From the NCBI GenBank assembly GCA_015075445.1, contig JABTUJ010000019.1:1-64000 (forward strand): 64,000 nt of DNA. Direction: 5' to 3'. The position numbers and the translations under genes were made by a program. The stretch comes from Verrucomicrobiales bacterium. Lineage in GTDB: Bacteria; Verrucomicrobiota; Verrucomicrobiia; Limisphaerales; J093. How positions within the stretch are numbered: the first letter of the stretch is position 1; each line of letters begins with the position of its first letter. The notes under the pieces were generated by a model. It did not search any database and had not been told where the DNA came from. It saw only the letters and a program-made list of their open reading frames with translations. Positions 23,631 to 33,237 of this stretch are shown one piece after another.

Positions 23631-25480
23631 GCCGGGCGGGACGTGAAGATCTCCTGGACTGCTATCGCCGGGAGCTGGCCTACCTGCGACAGCGCGGCAC
23701 CGAGTTTGCCGAAAGCCATCCGGAGCTGGGCCGTCGTCTCCAACTGCAGCACGGCGACCGGGTTGATCCACACGTCGAACGCCTCCTCGAGTCCTTCGCC
23801 TTCCTCACCGGCCGCATTCAGTGCAATCTCGAGCGACTTTATCCCGAGTTCACAACCGCGCTCCTGGACACCCTGTATCCCCACTACTTGTGCCCGCACC
23901 CCTCGATGGCGATCGTGCGGTTCGAGGTGGACCCCGCGCAGGTGAAGCTGGCCTCGGGCTTCGTCCTCCCCAGAGCCACTCCGCTGGTGACCGAGGCGCC
24001 CACGGGGAAGTGGTGCCGCTTCCAAACCTGCTACCCGGTCACCCTCTGGCCCTTCACCGTGATCCATGCGGCCTTCGAAGCCCGCGACCCGGCGCAGGGT
24101 TTCGGGCTGCCCGCCTGTCCGGCGATCCTGCGGTTGCGACTGCGAGCGCTGGGCGGACAAATCAACGACCTGCCGCTTGGCGGGCTGCAGTCGCTCCGCT
24201 TTCACCTCGCTGGCGATAGAACGACGGCCCAGGCAGTCGCCGAACTGCTCCTCGAAGCGAACTCGCAGGTGAGTGTGGTTCGCCGGCGACCGGGTCGCAA
24301 ACCGGGCCCTCACGATGAAGCCTGGACGCTGCTCCCGGCGGGTTCGTTGGCCGCGGTGGGTTTCGGACCGGACGAGACGCTGCTCCCTCCGCAGACCACC
24401 GCGCTCCCCGCCTTCCGCTTGCTGCAAGAGTACTTCGGCTTCCCGGAGAAGTTCCGGTTCTTCGAGGTGGGCCGGCTCGATCAGGGCCGGTTGAGCGAGG
24501 CGGTGGGCGACGTCTTTGACCTGGTCTTCTTCCTGGACCGTGTCCCCTCGGAACGGCTCCTGATCACGCCCAGCAACTTCCTCCTTGGCTGCACGCCGGC
24601 AGTGAACCTGTTCCGGAAGACGGCCGAGCCAATCCGGTTGGATCATCGCCGCACGTTTTATCCCGTGGTGCCCGATGCTCACCGGTTGCACACGACGGAG
24701 ATCCACTCGGTCACGGGCGTTCGCGGCGTGGCTCGCGAGGGGGACCAACCATTCGTCATCCGGCCGTACTACTCCTTCCGACACCACGACGACCCGCGGG
24801 CCCGCACCGTCTTCTGGCACGTCCGGCGGGAACTGAGCCAGCGGAAGGACCTTCCCGGCACCGAGATGGAGATCGCCTTTCTGGATCGTGATTTTGCCCC
24901 TGAGCTCCCCGGAGCCAACACCGTGTTCGCCGACACCCTCTGCACGAATCGGGGACTGGCCGAGGAACTGCCTCCCGGCACCCGACTGCACATCGAGGAA
25001 GCCACACCGGTGCTCCAGATTACCTGCCTGGGCCGTCCCACGCGACAACTCCAACCGCCTCTCGGCGGCGAAACGCCGTGGCGGCTGGTCTCCCACTTGT
25101 CGCTGGGTCTGCTCTCCTTGTGTTGCGGCTCCGAGGCACCGACAACCCTACGTGAACTGTTAGGCGTCTATGACTTTGCCGAATCGCCGGAAAATCGCCG
25201 TCAGATCCTCGGGGTCGCGGACGTGAGCGGGCGCGCCGTCGTCCGGCGGGTGTCCGGAGAAGCCTGGCGAGGTTTCTGTCGGGGCATCGAAGTAACGCTC
25301 ACCCTCGAGGAATCGAACTTCGCGAGCTCGACGCCACTCCTCTTCAGTCAGGTGTTGCACCAAGTCCTCACTTCGCTGGCCACCCTGCACTCATTCGTCG
25401 AACTCAAGGTCAAGCGTCGGCATCAGGAAGGAGTCTGGAAGCGATGGCCTCCCAGCACGGGCACCCGGAATCTCCGTTGA
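23627..25480 (+). CDS. tssF: T6SS baseplate protein TssF (VasA)
   Basis: 617 residues, normal for TssF. N-terminus: 'DLLDCYRRELAYLRQRGTEFAESHPELGRRLQL', 'DPHVERLLESFAFLTGRIQCNLERLYPEFTTALLDTLYPHYLCPHPSMAIVRFEVD'. Later: 'FRLLQEYFGFPEKFRFFEVG', 'FFLDRVPSERLLITPSNFLLGCTPAVNLFRKTAEPIRLDH', 'RPYYSFRH', and 'ITCLGRPTRQLQPPLGG'. Two TssF copies with one TssG form the baseplate wedge around VgrG. ATGA overlap with tssE and 37-base overlap with tssG indicate translational coupling. Confidence 0.97.
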   Translation: MSRAGREDLLDCYRRELAYLRQRGTEFAESHPELGRRLQLQHGDRVDPHVERLLESFAFLTGRIQCNLERLYPEFTTALLDTLYPHYLCPHPSMAIVRFEVDPAQVKLASGFVLPRATPLVTEAPTGKWCRFQTCYPVTLWPFTVIHAAFEARDPAQGFGLPACPAILRLRLRALGGQINDLPLGGLQSLRFHLAGDRTTAQAVAELLLEANSQVSVVRRRPGRKPGPHDEAWTLLPAGSLAAVGFGPDETLLPPQTTALPAFRLLQEYFGFPEKFRFFEVGRLDQGRLSEAVGDVFDLVFFLDRVPSERLLITPSNFLLGCTPAVNLFRKTAEPIRLDHRRTFYPVVPDAHRLHTTEIHSVTGVRGVAREGDQPFVIRPYYSFRHHDDPRARTVFWHVRRELSQRKDLPGTEMEIAFLDRDFAPELPGANTVFADTLCTNRGLAEELPPGTRLHIEEATPVLQITCLGRPTRQLQPPLGGETPWRLVSHLSLGLLSLCCGSEAPTTLRELLGVYDFAESPENRRQILGVADVSGRAVVRRVSGEAWRGFCRGIEVTLTLEESNFASSTPLLFSQVLHQVLTSLATLHSFVELKVKRRHQEGVWKRWPPSTGTRNLR

Positions 25481-26952
25481 TTGACCGGCTGAGGACCGAG
25501 CCTTACCGCTTCGAGTTCTATCAGGCCGTCAAGCTGCTCGAGTTGCTGGCCGGGCGCTTCCGCCACGCCGTCCGTTCTCTGGCGGAAGGGCCCACCCCGC
25601 ATCACGAAGCGCTGCGGATCAAGGCCCATTCCAGCTTCGCCTTCCCACCGTCCAGCCTCGTGACCCTGGAACTCCCTCCGGCACTGCGCGAGCTCCCGGG
25701 CATTTTGCAGGAACTCCCACGGGAGTTGACCGCGCTTCTCCGCTCGACCGGCACCACCGACCTGAACCCAGCGGCGTCCACCCCGGCTGCGGGGAGCCTG
25801 GCCAACGCCTTGTCCTTCCAGCCCTTGCACCAACTCCTCAGGCTGCTCGAGGCGGGCGTCCGCCCCGACCATCACACCCGCGGTGACGTGTGGCACGAGT
25901 GGAAGGTGGCGGTGGGCCAGTCCCGCGGCGCGGTCGATGCGCTGCCCGCCGCGCCCGACCTCATCCAGGCAGCCGGGGTTACGACGGGTGGGTCCGGGGA
26001 ACTCCACGGCACGGAACGACTCCGGGCGATGCTTCAGCGACTCGATCAGCTTCTCGACTCCTTCACGGTGCCGGTCCTCACCATTGGGTTTCTCAGTTTG
26101 GGCGGCGCACTCGGCCCGTTGCCTCACGCGTACAGTGAGTTGGTGCTGGCCCGCGGAGCGCGCGGCGATCCCGCCGCCAGCGACTTCCTGGACATCTTCC
26201 ACCACCGCCTGGCCTCGCTGATGTTTCGCGTGCGCAAGCACTTCACGATCGGGCTCTCGACCGAACCTCCCACCCACGACCCGTTGGCCCGGCGGCTGTC
26301 CGCGTTTCTCGGACTGCCGGGCCGACACGGCCTGGGCGCCGCGGGATGCTCGCGCGCGCGGCTGCTGCCGTACGCGGGGCTGGTGGCCTGGCAGCCGCAC
26401 GCCGCCTCGGCTATCGAGCGATGCCTCAGCGACCACTTCGCCCTCCCCGTGTCCGTGCTGCCTGCCACCGGCGGTTGGCTGCACCTCGAGCCCGGGCAGC
26501 GCACCCGGATCGGCCGGGCCGGGGCGAATCAGGAGCTCGGTGGCAGCGCGGTGCTGGGAACGCGGGTCTGGGACCAACAAGGCACATTCGACCTTCGCCT
26601 CGGCCCGTTGACCCGGCCGCAGTTCGAGGACTTCTTGCCCACGGGAACCGCCTATGCTCCGCTGTGTGCGTTGACGCGTTTCCTGGTTGGTCCAGAGCTC
26701 GATTTCCGAATCGAGCTCGAGTTGGCACAGCACGAGCCGTCCGCCTTGCGGCTGGGACCGGCGGCCAAGCCGCGGCTGGGATGGAACACCTGGCTGGGTG
26801 CCTCCGCGGGCCCTGCCCAGAATGCAATCCCACGGTGCGTGCGGCTGGCAGAGGGTCGTCCTCTGAGGGCGGAGCCGGGCGGCGCGCTCTCGCCACCTTC
26901 TCCAACGCCCCCGGGGGACGGTCGGGAACAGAGATCAAACTATGGTCATTGA
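25444..26952 (+). CDS. tssG: T6SS baseplate protein TssG (VasB), C-terminally long
   Basis: 502 residues. The TssG core is visible: 'LIDRLRTEPYRFEFYQAVKLLELLAGRF', 'IKAHSSFAFPPSSLVTLEL', 'MLQRLDQLLDSFTVPVLTIGFLSLGGALGPLPHAYSELVL', 'DFLDIFHHRLASLMFRVRKHFTIG', 'LLPYAGLVAWQPHAASAIERCLSDHFALPVSVLPATGGWLHLEPGQRTRIG', 'LGTRVWDQQGTFDLRLGPLTRPQFEDFLPTG'. The family is usually about 330-380 residues, so roughly 70-100 extra C-terminal residues (Pro/Ser/Ala-rich) are unusual. TssG bridges two TssF copies in the wedge. The stop overlaps the clpV start by 11 bases. Confidence 0.93.
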   Translation: MASQHGHPESPLIDRLRTEPYRFEFYQAVKLLELLAGRFRHAVRSLAEGPTPHHEALRIKAHSSFAFPPSSLVTLELPPALRELPGILQELPRELTALLRSTGTTDLNPAASTPAAGSLANALSFQPLHQLLRLLEAGVRPDHHTRGDVWHEWKVAVGQSRGAVDALPAAPDLIQAAGVTTGGSGELHGTERLRAMLQRLDQLLDSFTVPVLTIGFLSLGGALGPLPHAYSELVLARGARGDPAASDFLDIFHHRLASLMFRVRKHFTIGLSTEPPTHDPLARRLSAFLGLPGRHGLGAAGCSRARLLPYAGLVAWQPHAASAIERCLSDHFALPVSVLPATGGWLHLEPGQRTRIGRAGANQELGGSAVLGTRVWDQQGTFDLRLGPLTRPQFEDFLPTGTAYAPLCALTRFLVGPELDFRIELELAQHEPSALRLGPAAKPRLGWNTWLGASAGPAQNAIPRCVRLAEGRPLRAEPGGALSPPSPTPPGDGREQRSNYGH

Positions 26953-29659
26953 CCTCAAGGCGCTGATCGGCAAGTTGAACCCGGTCTGCCGGCAGGCCCT
27001 CGAGGCCGCCGCCGGCCTCTGTGTTTCCCAGACCAACTACAACGTCGAGATCGAGCACCTGCTTCTGAAGCTGCTCGACAAGACCGACAGCGACTTGAGC
27101 TGCGTCCTGCGAGAGAAGGAGGTCGACACCAACAACGTCGTGTCCACCCTCACCCGCGCCGTGGACCAATTCCAGCGGGGCAACGCGCGCACGCCGGCAT
27201 TCTCGCCGTTGTTGGTCAGTTTCCTGCGCGAAGGCTGGCTCTACTCGTCGCTGCAGTTGGGCAGTCCCCTCGTGCGATCCGGCGGGCTGCTGCTGGCCCT
27301 GATCGGCCACGAAGCTTTCCAAGGCATTCTCCACAGTTCCACGCCCCTGTTGAAAGCGCTCCCCGTAGAGGAGGTCACGAGCCAGATCCGCAGCCTGGTC
27401 GAGAGTTCGGCTGAACAGAGCGCGGCGCGCCACCCCCCGCACGATGGCACCGAAGGCGGCAGCCCGACCAGCACGGCTGGCCCCTCCCGATTCCCCGCAC
27501 TCGACCAATACACCGTGGACCTCACCGCCCGCGCCCGCGCTGGCTTGATTGACCCGATCTACGGTCGCGACGGCGAGATTCGCCAAATCATTGACATCCT
27601 CAGCCGCCGCCGACAGAACAACCCCATCCTGACCGGAGAAGCTGGCGTGGGAAAGACGGCGGTAGTGGAAGGCTTCGCTGCCAAGGTCGTCGCTGGCGAT
27701 GTGCCCCCCAGCCTGCGTGGCATCGCCGTGCGGACACTGGATGTGGGGTTGCTCGAGGCGGGGGCGGGCGTCAAGGGCGAGTTCGAGAACCGCCTCAAGT
27801 CGCTGATCCGCGAGGTGGCCGTCTGCCCCCAGCCGGTGATCCTCTTCATCGACGAAGCCCACACGCTGATTGGTGCCGGAGGCCAGGCCGGCATGGGCGA
27901 CGCCGCAAACCTCCTCAAGCCCGCCCTCGCCCGCGGCGAACTTCGCACCATCGCCGCCACGACCTGGTCCGAGTACAAACGCTCCTTCGAAAAGGACCCC
28001 GCCCTGGCCCGCCGCTTCCAAGTGGTCAAGATCGGTGAGCCGGACGAAAAGGCGGCCATTGACATGTTGCGGGCCGCGGCAGCCCGCCTCGAAAGCCACC
28101 ACCAAGTGCGCATCCTCGATGCGGCGGTGCGCGACGCCGTCAAGCTGTCGCAGCGCTACCTTACGGGCCGCCAACTGCCGGACAAGGCCATTAGCGTCCT
28201 CGACACGGCGTGTGCCCGCGTGGCCATCGCTCAGAACTCGATCCCCTCCTCCCTGGAGGACGTGATGCGTCGCCGCCAGCTCATCGAACTCGAGCTGCAG
28301 GTCCTCAAACGCGAGCAAGCCATCGGCATCATCCACCGCAGCCAGATCGAAGCCCTGGAGATCGAGCGGCAGTGCGCCCTCGAGCTCCAGGAGGATCTCG
28401 AGGCGCGCTGGAGCCTCGAAAAGGACATGGTCGCCAAGATCCGCCAGCGGCAGGAGCAGATCACTGCGGCCGACGCCTCGCGCGCGGCCGAGGACACCCA
28501 GCGGCTCACCGACGAGCTCCACCAGTGGGAAGCGCAACTGCGCACATTGCAGGGCGAGGAGCCGATGGTCACCCCCGCGGTCGAACCGGGCATCATCGCC
28601 AGCGTGATCTCCGGCTGGACCGGCATCCCGGCCGGCAAGATGCTGGCCAACGCCATTGACACCGTCCTCACCCTCGAAGCGCGACTGGCCGAGCGCATCG
28701 TCGGCCAACCGCAGGCGCTCGACGCACTCTGCCGGCGCATCAAGACCACCTCGGCCCACCTGGATGATCCACAGAAGCCCATCGGCGTCTTCCTCCTCGT
28801 CGGCCCCAGCGGCGTGGGCAAAACCGAAACCGCGCTTTCTCTGGCCGAGCTCCTCTTCGGCGGCGAACGGAAGCTCGTCGTGGTCAACATGTCTGAATAC
28901 CAGGAAGCCCACACCGTCTCGGCGCTCAAAGGCGCTCCCCCCGGCTACATCGGCCACGGCAAAGGCGGCGTCCTCACCGAGGCTGTTCGCCGCAACCCGT
29001 ACTGCGTGCTGCTCCTCGATGAGGTCGAGAAGGCGCACCCCGATGTGCTCGAGCTCTTCTACCAGGTCTTCGACAAGGGCACCCTCGAGGACAGCGAAGG
29101 CGTGGTGGTGGACTTCAAGCACTGCCTCATCCTCCTCACCTCGAACGTCGGATCGGGCCTCTTGATGCGCGCCGCGGCTGACCCGGCGGCGTTCCCCGAA
29201 AGCGGCCGGGCCGCGGTGGACCGCTGGGTTCAGCCCGGTGAACCGTCACGCGCGCCCCGACTCGACATGCCCCGCCTGAGCGCACTGCTCCGGCTCGAGC
29301 TGCTCAAGCATTTCAAACCCGCTTTTCTCGGCCGGCTGGTTCTCGTGCCCTACCAGCCCCTGGAGCGCAGTCATCTGCAAGCCATCGTCCGGCTCAAACT
29401 GGATCGCATCCAGCGGCGCCTCCGCGAACAGCAGCAGGCGCACCTTTCCTACGCGCCCGAGCTCGTCGCCGCCGTCGTCGCCCGCTGCACCGAACCCGAG
29501 AGCGGTGCACGCAACATCGACCACATCCTCACCCAAACCCTCCTTCCCGAGCTCTCCGCCGAAATCCTCAAGCGCATGGCCCAGCAACGCCCCTTCATTA
29601 GCGTCCACCTCGGCCTCCGCGACGACGGCGCCTTCGCCTACACCTTCCACGACCGCTGA
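26942..29659 (+). CDS. clpV: T6SS AAA+ ATPase ClpV (TssH)
   Basis: 905 residues. An N-terminal ClpN domain ('LIGKLNPVCRQALEAAAGLCVSQTNYNVEIEHLLLKLLDK') is followed by the first AAA+ domain with Walker A GEAGVGKTAVVEG (about 230) and Walker B ILFIDEAHTLIGAGGQAG, a coiled-coil middle domain (LELQVLKREQAIGIIHRSQI...), and the second AAA+ domain with GPSGVGKTETALSLAELLFGG (about 620), 'LLLDEVEKAHPDVLELFYQVFDKG' and the sensor and C-terminal D2 small domain. 'NMSEYQEAHTVSALKGAPPGYIGHGKGGVLTEAVR' is ClpV-type rather than ClpB-type. It disassembles contracted TssB/TssC sheaths for reuse. Confidence 0.97.
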   Translation: MVIDLKALIGKLNPVCRQALEAAAGLCVSQTNYNVEIEHLLLKLLDKTDSDLSCVLREKEVDTNNVVSTLTRAVDQFQRGNARTPAFSPLLVSFLREGWLYSSLQLGSPLVRSGGLLLALIGHEAFQGILHSSTPLLKALPVEEVTSQIRSLVESSAEQSAARHPPHDGTEGGSPTSTAGPSRFPALDQYTVDLTARARAGLIDPIYGRDGEIRQIIDILSRRRQNNPILTGEAGVGKTAVVEGFAAKVVAGDVPPSLRGIAVRTLDVGLLEAGAGVKGEFENRLKSLIREVAVCPQPVILFIDEAHTLIGAGGQAGMGDAANLLKPALARGELRTIAATTWSEYKRSFEKDPALARRFQVVKIGEPDEKAAIDMLRAAAARLESHHQVRILDAAVRDAVKLSQRYLTGRQLPDKAISVLDTACARVAIAQNSIPSSLEDVMRRRQLIELELQVLKREQAIGIIHRSQIEALEIERQCALELQEDLEARWSLEKDMVAKIRQRQEQITAADASRAAEDTQRLTDELHQWEAQLRTLQGEEPMVTPAVEPGIIASVISGWTGIPAGKMLANAIDTVLTLEARLAERIVGQPQALDALCRRIKTTSAHLDDPQKPIGVFLLVGPSGVGKTETALSLAELLFGGERKLVVVNMSEYQEAHTVSALKGAPPGYIGHGKGGVLTEAVRRNPYCVLLLDEVEKAHPDVLELFYQVFDKGTLEDSEGVVVDFKHCLILLTSNVGSGLLMRAAADPAAFPESGRAAVDRWVQPGEPSRAPRLDMPRLSALLRLELLKHFKPAFLGRLVLVPYQPLERSHLQAIVRLKLDRIQRRLREQQQAHLSYAPELVAAVVARCTEPESGARNIDHILTQTLLPELSAEILKRMAQQRPFISVHLGLRDDGAFAYTFHDR

Positions 29660-29665
29660 CCCGCG

Positions 29666-31729
29666 ATGCCCGACGCCCCCGCTCAAACCGGTCTCTACCT
29701 CTCGGTCACGACCCCGCTCGGCCCGGACACGTTCTACCTGACCAGTTTTTCGGGTGCGGAGCGCGTCTCCGGTTTGTTCCACTACCGTCTGGATCTGCTC
29801 TCGGGTGGGGTGGACGTCGATCCCGCGGCACTGCTGGGACAGAAGGCAACCGTGACCATCCAGTATGCGAACGGACAGCAACGCCATCTCAACGGCGTCA
29901 TCATCCGCTTCCTCCAGAACGGCGACGGCACCACCTACGTGGCCGAGCTGCGACCCTGGCTCTGGCAACTCGGCCTCACCCTGAATTCGCAGGTGTTCCA
30001 GAACCTCTCCGTGCCCGACATCCTCGAGAAGGTGTTTGGCGCCTTCGGCATGACCGATTTCAGACGCTCGCTCACGGGCACCTACAATCCCCGGGAATAC
30101 TGCGTCCAATACCAGGAGAGCGCCCTCGGTTTCGTGAGCCGGCTGATGGAGGAGGAGGGCATCTTCTATTTCTTCGAGCATACCGCTGATAAGCACACCC
30201 TGGTTCTGGCGGACACCGGCGGCGTCCATCAACCCTGCCCCGGCCTCGATCCGCTGGCGTGGGACGACGGCAGCCGGAGCTGGCCCGTGGACGACGTCGT
30301 CCGCGACCTCGAGTTCGGCCAGCACCTCACGCCCGGCACCGCCACCGTCAACGACTACAACTTTGAAACCCCCGACGTCTCGCTCAAGACGCAGGCCCAA
30401 GCCGGCGGCACCACCGACAAATGGGACCGCTACGAGTACCCGGCGGGCTACCTCCAGACTGCCGACGGCGAATCCAAGGCCAGCCTGCGGCTCGCGGCGG
30501 CGGCGTTTCCAAGCGAGGCAATGTCGGGTGTCACCAACTGCCGCGGCCTCGCCGCCGGGTCCAAGTTCACTCTGAAGTCCTATCCCCGAACCGCCGCGAA
30601 CCGGGAGTACGTCCTCCGTGAGGTCACCCTGACGGCTGACCAGTCCGGGTTCCAGACGTCGTTCGTGGCCTTCCCCAGCAGCGCCACCTTTCGCCCCCTG
30701 TGCGTGACACCCAAGCCCATCATCGCCAGCGCCCAGACCGCGCTCGTTGTCGGCAAACAGGGCGAGGAAATCTGGACCGACAAGTATGGCCGCATCATGG
30801 TCCAGTTCTATTGGGATCGGCTGGGCAAGAAGGATGAGAAGAGTTCGTGTTGGATCCGGGTGGCCCAGACTTGGAGCGGCAAGGGCTGGGGGAGCGTGTT
30901 CCTGCCGCGCATCGGTCAGGAGGTCGTGGTCAGCTTTCTCGAGGGCAATCCCGACCGCCCGCTCATCACCGGGACCGTGTACAACGCCAGCCAGGTGCTG
31001 CCCTACACGTTCCCCGACAACCAGACCGTCTCGACCGTCAAGTCGCAGTCCAGCAAGGACGGGCAGGGCGGGTCCAACGAGATTCGCTTCCAGGACCTGA
31101 CCGGCAAAGAGGAGCTGCTCTTCCGCGCCCACAAAGACCAATGCTCCTGGATCGGGAACATCCAGGTCGAATCGGTGAAGAAGAGCCGGCACGTCTTCAT
31201 CCAGGAAAACCCGCCCGCGGTGGACCAACTCAAGGACAACGTCACCGACAAAGCGACCCTCGATGCCAACGCCAAGGACGAGTTGGTGGTCGAAGGCAAC
31301 CGCAGCATCACCATCAAAAAAGACGACAGCGAGGAGACCCATACCAACGAAGGCAAGTTCACCCAAAAGGTCGCCAAGACCTTCCTCCTCAAAGTGGCCG
31401 GCGACACGCTTACCATCGAAGCGACCAACGATCTCATCATCAAAGGCAAGACCGTTACCATCGAATCCACCGGCGGCGACCTCACCCTCAAGTCCGCCGC
31501 CAACCTCGCCGCCTCCGCTGCTCAAGACCTGACCCAGAAGGCCACCGGCGAGATCTCGAACCAGGCCACGCGCGATTTCTCCGCCAAGGGACTGAACGTC
31601 ACCGTCGAAGCCCAGGTGAACCTGACCAACAAGGCCAATGTGAACCTGAGCAACGAGGCCCAGGTGCAGAACAAGGTCTCGGGCAGTGCCATGGTGCAGA
31701 TCCAGGGCGGCATCGTGCAGATCAACTGA
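29666..31729 (+). CDS. vgrG: T6SS spike protein VgrG (TssI)
   Basis: 687 residues. gp27-like part: 'TPLGPDTFYLTSFSGAERVSGLFHYRLDLLSGG', 'VQYQESALGFVSRLMEEEGIFYFFEH'. gp5 OB-fold: 'QGEEIWTDKYGRIMVQFYWDRLGKKDEKSSCWIRVAQTWSGKGWGSVFLPRIGQEVVVSFLEGNPDRPLITGTVYNA'. The C-terminal beta-helix has 'RSITIKKDDSEETHTNEG' and 'GNRSITIK'-type repeats that end at residue 687 without a further domain, so this is not an evolved VgrG. It forms the trimeric spike at the Hcp tube tip. It begins 6 bases after clpV and is followed within 10 bases by a MORN-repeat gene and then a PAAR-like gene, the usual vgrG cargo neighbourhood. Confidence 0.97.
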   Translation: MPDAPAQTGLYLSVTTPLGPDTFYLTSFSGAERVSGLFHYRLDLLSGGVDVDPAALLGQKATVTIQYANGQQRHLNGVIIRFLQNGDGTTYVAELRPWLWQLGLTLNSQVFQNLSVPDILEKVFGAFGMTDFRRSLTGTYNPREYCVQYQESALGFVSRLMEEEGIFYFFEHTADKHTLVLADTGGVHQPCPGLDPLAWDDGSRSWPVDDVVRDLEFGQHLTPGTATVNDYNFETPDVSLKTQAQAGGTTDKWDRYEYPAGYLQTADGESKASLRLAAAAFPSEAMSGVTNCRGLAAGSKFTLKSYPRTAANREYVLREVTLTADQSGFQTSFVAFPSSATFRPLCVTPKPIIASAQTALVVGKQGEEIWTDKYGRIMVQFYWDRLGKKDEKSSCWIRVAQTWSGKGWGSVFLPRIGQEVVVSFLEGNPDRPLITGTVYNASQVLPYTFPDNQTVSTVKSQSSKDGQGGSNEIRFQDLTGKEELLFRAHKDQCSWIGNIQVESVKKSRHVFIQENPPAVDQLKDNVTDKATLDANAKDELVVEGNRSITIKKDDSEETHTNEGKFTQKVAKTFLLKVAGDTLTIEATNDLIIKGKTVTIESTGGDLTLKSAANLAASAAQDLTQKATGEISNQATRDFSAKGLNVTVEAQVNLTNKANVNLSNEAQVQNKVSGSAMVQIQGGIVQIN

Positions 31730-31739
31730 ACGCGTCGCC

Positions 31740-32660
31740 ATGCCCGCCGTGCCCCTCGAGCATCAACTCCTCCACCCCAACGGCCAGATGCGCCAACGGT
31801 GGTTCACGCTCGAAGGGCGCCTGCACGGCGAACTAACCCGCTTCGACCCGGCTGGACATCTACTCGAACTCTCCCACTACGACAACGGCCTCCCGCACGG
31901 ATCCAGCGTCCTCTACCATCCCAACGGCAAGGTCCGCCAGTCCTCGAACTACCGGGACGGGCAGTTAGACGGCGAGATGCTGATTCATAACGAGGAGGGT
32001 CAACCGGTGCAGCGGTCCTCCTTTCGCGCCGGGGCGCTGGAAGGCGAATCCACGTTCTACAACGCCGCTGGTCGGCCCGTCCAGATCGCCGAGTTTCACC
32101 GAGACAAGCTCCAAGGCGAGGTCACCCTGCTGGACGACAACGACCAGGTGATCGTCGAGTCCCGCTTCCTCGGCGGCGTGCTGGACGGCGCCATGCGCCT
32201 TTACCAGAGCGACGTTCCAACGGCGGAGATCGAGTTCCGGGACGGGCGGCAGCATGGCCAAACCCGCGCGTTCTATCCGTCCGGACAGGTGAGCCAGGAA
32301 GGCGCGTACCGGGAGGGCCAACCGGAAGGCGAGGCGTCCTTCTACCTGCCGGGCGGGCAACTCGGCGGGAGATCCATCTTCCGCGACGGTCAACTCGAGG
32401 GCGAGCGCCTCGCTTACTACCCGGATGGCACGGTCCGCGAACGCGCGCCGCACCAGCACGGCAAACTGCACGGCAAGGTCGTGCAGTACTATCCCGACGG
32501 GAAAGTAAAGGAGAGCCAGACCTTCAAGGACGGCAAGCCAGTCGGCGAGAAGGAGGAATTCGATCGATCTGGCCGTCGAAAACCGAAGACTACCGCCGGC
32601 GGTCCACCGTCCAAGCCCTCCCTTTGGCAACGCCTGCTCAACCTCATCCGTCGGAAATAG
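31740..32660 (+). CDS. MORN-variant repeat protein (YwqK-like) in the vgrG cluster
   Basis: 306 residues from ATG 31740, 10 bases after the vgrG stop. The whole protein is about twelve copies of a 22-24-residue unit with the core 'xYhpNGkvrxxxxyrdGqldGe', e.g. LYHPNGKVRQSSNYRDGQLDGE, FYPSGQVSQEGAYREGQPEGE, YYPDGTVRERAPHQHGKLHGK, YYPDGKVKESQTFKDGKPVGE. This is the MORN-like repeat found in the 'YwqK family antitoxin' group. The role near VgrG and PAAR is unknown; an immunity or adaptor role has been proposed for similar genes. A short Arg/Lys-rich tail ends the protein. Confidence 0.85.
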   Translation: MPAVPLEHQLLHPNGQMRQRWFTLEGRLHGELTRFDPAGHLLELSHYDNGLPHGSSVLYHPNGKVRQSSNYRDGQLDGEMLIHNEEGQPVQRSSFRAGALEGESTFYNAAGRPVQIAEFHRDKLQGEVTLLDDNDQVIVESRFLGGVLDGAMRLYQSDVPTAEIEFRDGRQHGQTRAFYPSGQVSQEGAYREGQPEGEASFYLPGGQLGGRSIFRDGQLEGERLAYYPDGTVRERAPHQHGKLHGKVVQYYPDGKVKESQTFKDGKPVGEKEEFDRSGRRKPKTTAGGPPSKPSLWQRLLNLIRRK

Positions 32661-32847
32661 GCGCCATGTTGCTTCCACCGCACCAGGAAAGGCGGCATCC
32701 CTGCCGTCGTTCCTGGTACCTTCCATGGCCGATCAGCAGCTCCGCAGGGTTCGCGGTCACCGGGCACGGCCGCCAAGCCGACCGGACTTCTTCCGATCCG
32801 GCAACTCGGAACTCCCGACCCCGACCCCAGACCCCAGACCCTCCCCC

Positions 32848-33237
32848 ATGAGCCTCCACATCTGCAGCGGCGCCAGCATGCTGTGCAGCTTCGGCGCGGC
32901 CCCGAGCGCCTTGGTGGTGCTGCCGCTAAAGCGCTGCCTCACCAGCAGCCAGCCCGCGGCCACCATCATGGACAACATCCCGTTCGTGAACATCCCGCCG
33001 TTTGGCGTGTGCAGCTCGCTGGCGAACCCGGCCACCGCTTCGGCCACCTCCGCGGCCCTGGGAGTGCTCACCCCCATGCCCTGCACGCCGGTGATCCCCG
33101 CACCTTGGGCCCCCGGCTCCCCGATGGTCCTGCTCGGCGGCATGCCGGCGCTCAACCAAACCTCGATGCTCACCTGCGCCTACGGCGGCGTCATCACCAT
33201 CACGGCGCCAACCCAGTTCACGGAAATGGTGCCGTGA
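32848..33237 (+). CDS. PAAR-like (DUF4280) spike-tip protein
   Basis: 129 residues from ATG 32848; the open frame begins at 32725 but that stretch is Arg/Pro-rich. Blocks: 'MSLHICSGASMLCSFGAAPSALVVLPLKRCLTSSQPAATIMDNIPFVNIPPFGVCSSLANPATASATSAALGVLTPMPCTPVIPAPWAPGSPMVLLGGMPALNQTSMLTCAYGGVITI'. The 'GAxLxCSFG...L.V.P...' start, 'A.i.D..p..NI..FG.C.S..NP' and 'C.P....PW..gs..v...g.paL...S.l.C..GG.I.i' pattern is that of DUF4280 PAAR-like proteins. They cap VgrG. The single cap here is at the end of the plus-strand T6SS operon, immediately before the cargo island. Confidence 0.85.
   Translation: MSLHICSGASMLCSFGAAPSALVVLPLKRCLTSSQPAATIMDNIPFVNIPPFGVCSSLANPATASATSAALGVLTPMPCTPVIPAPWAPGSPMVLLGGMPALNQTSMLTCAYGGVITITAPTQFTEMVP

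Noticed and set aside
26426..29122. 898-codon minus-strand open frame
   Set aside because: Antisense of clpV and the end of tssG; no recognisable domain and the plus-strand genes are certain.
20429..33237. Extracellular contractile injection system, suggested by DUF4157
   Set aside because: The machinery has TssB/TssC/TssK/TssM/ClpV hallmarks and a membrane complex, and no eCIS tail or sheath proteins; it is a T6SS.
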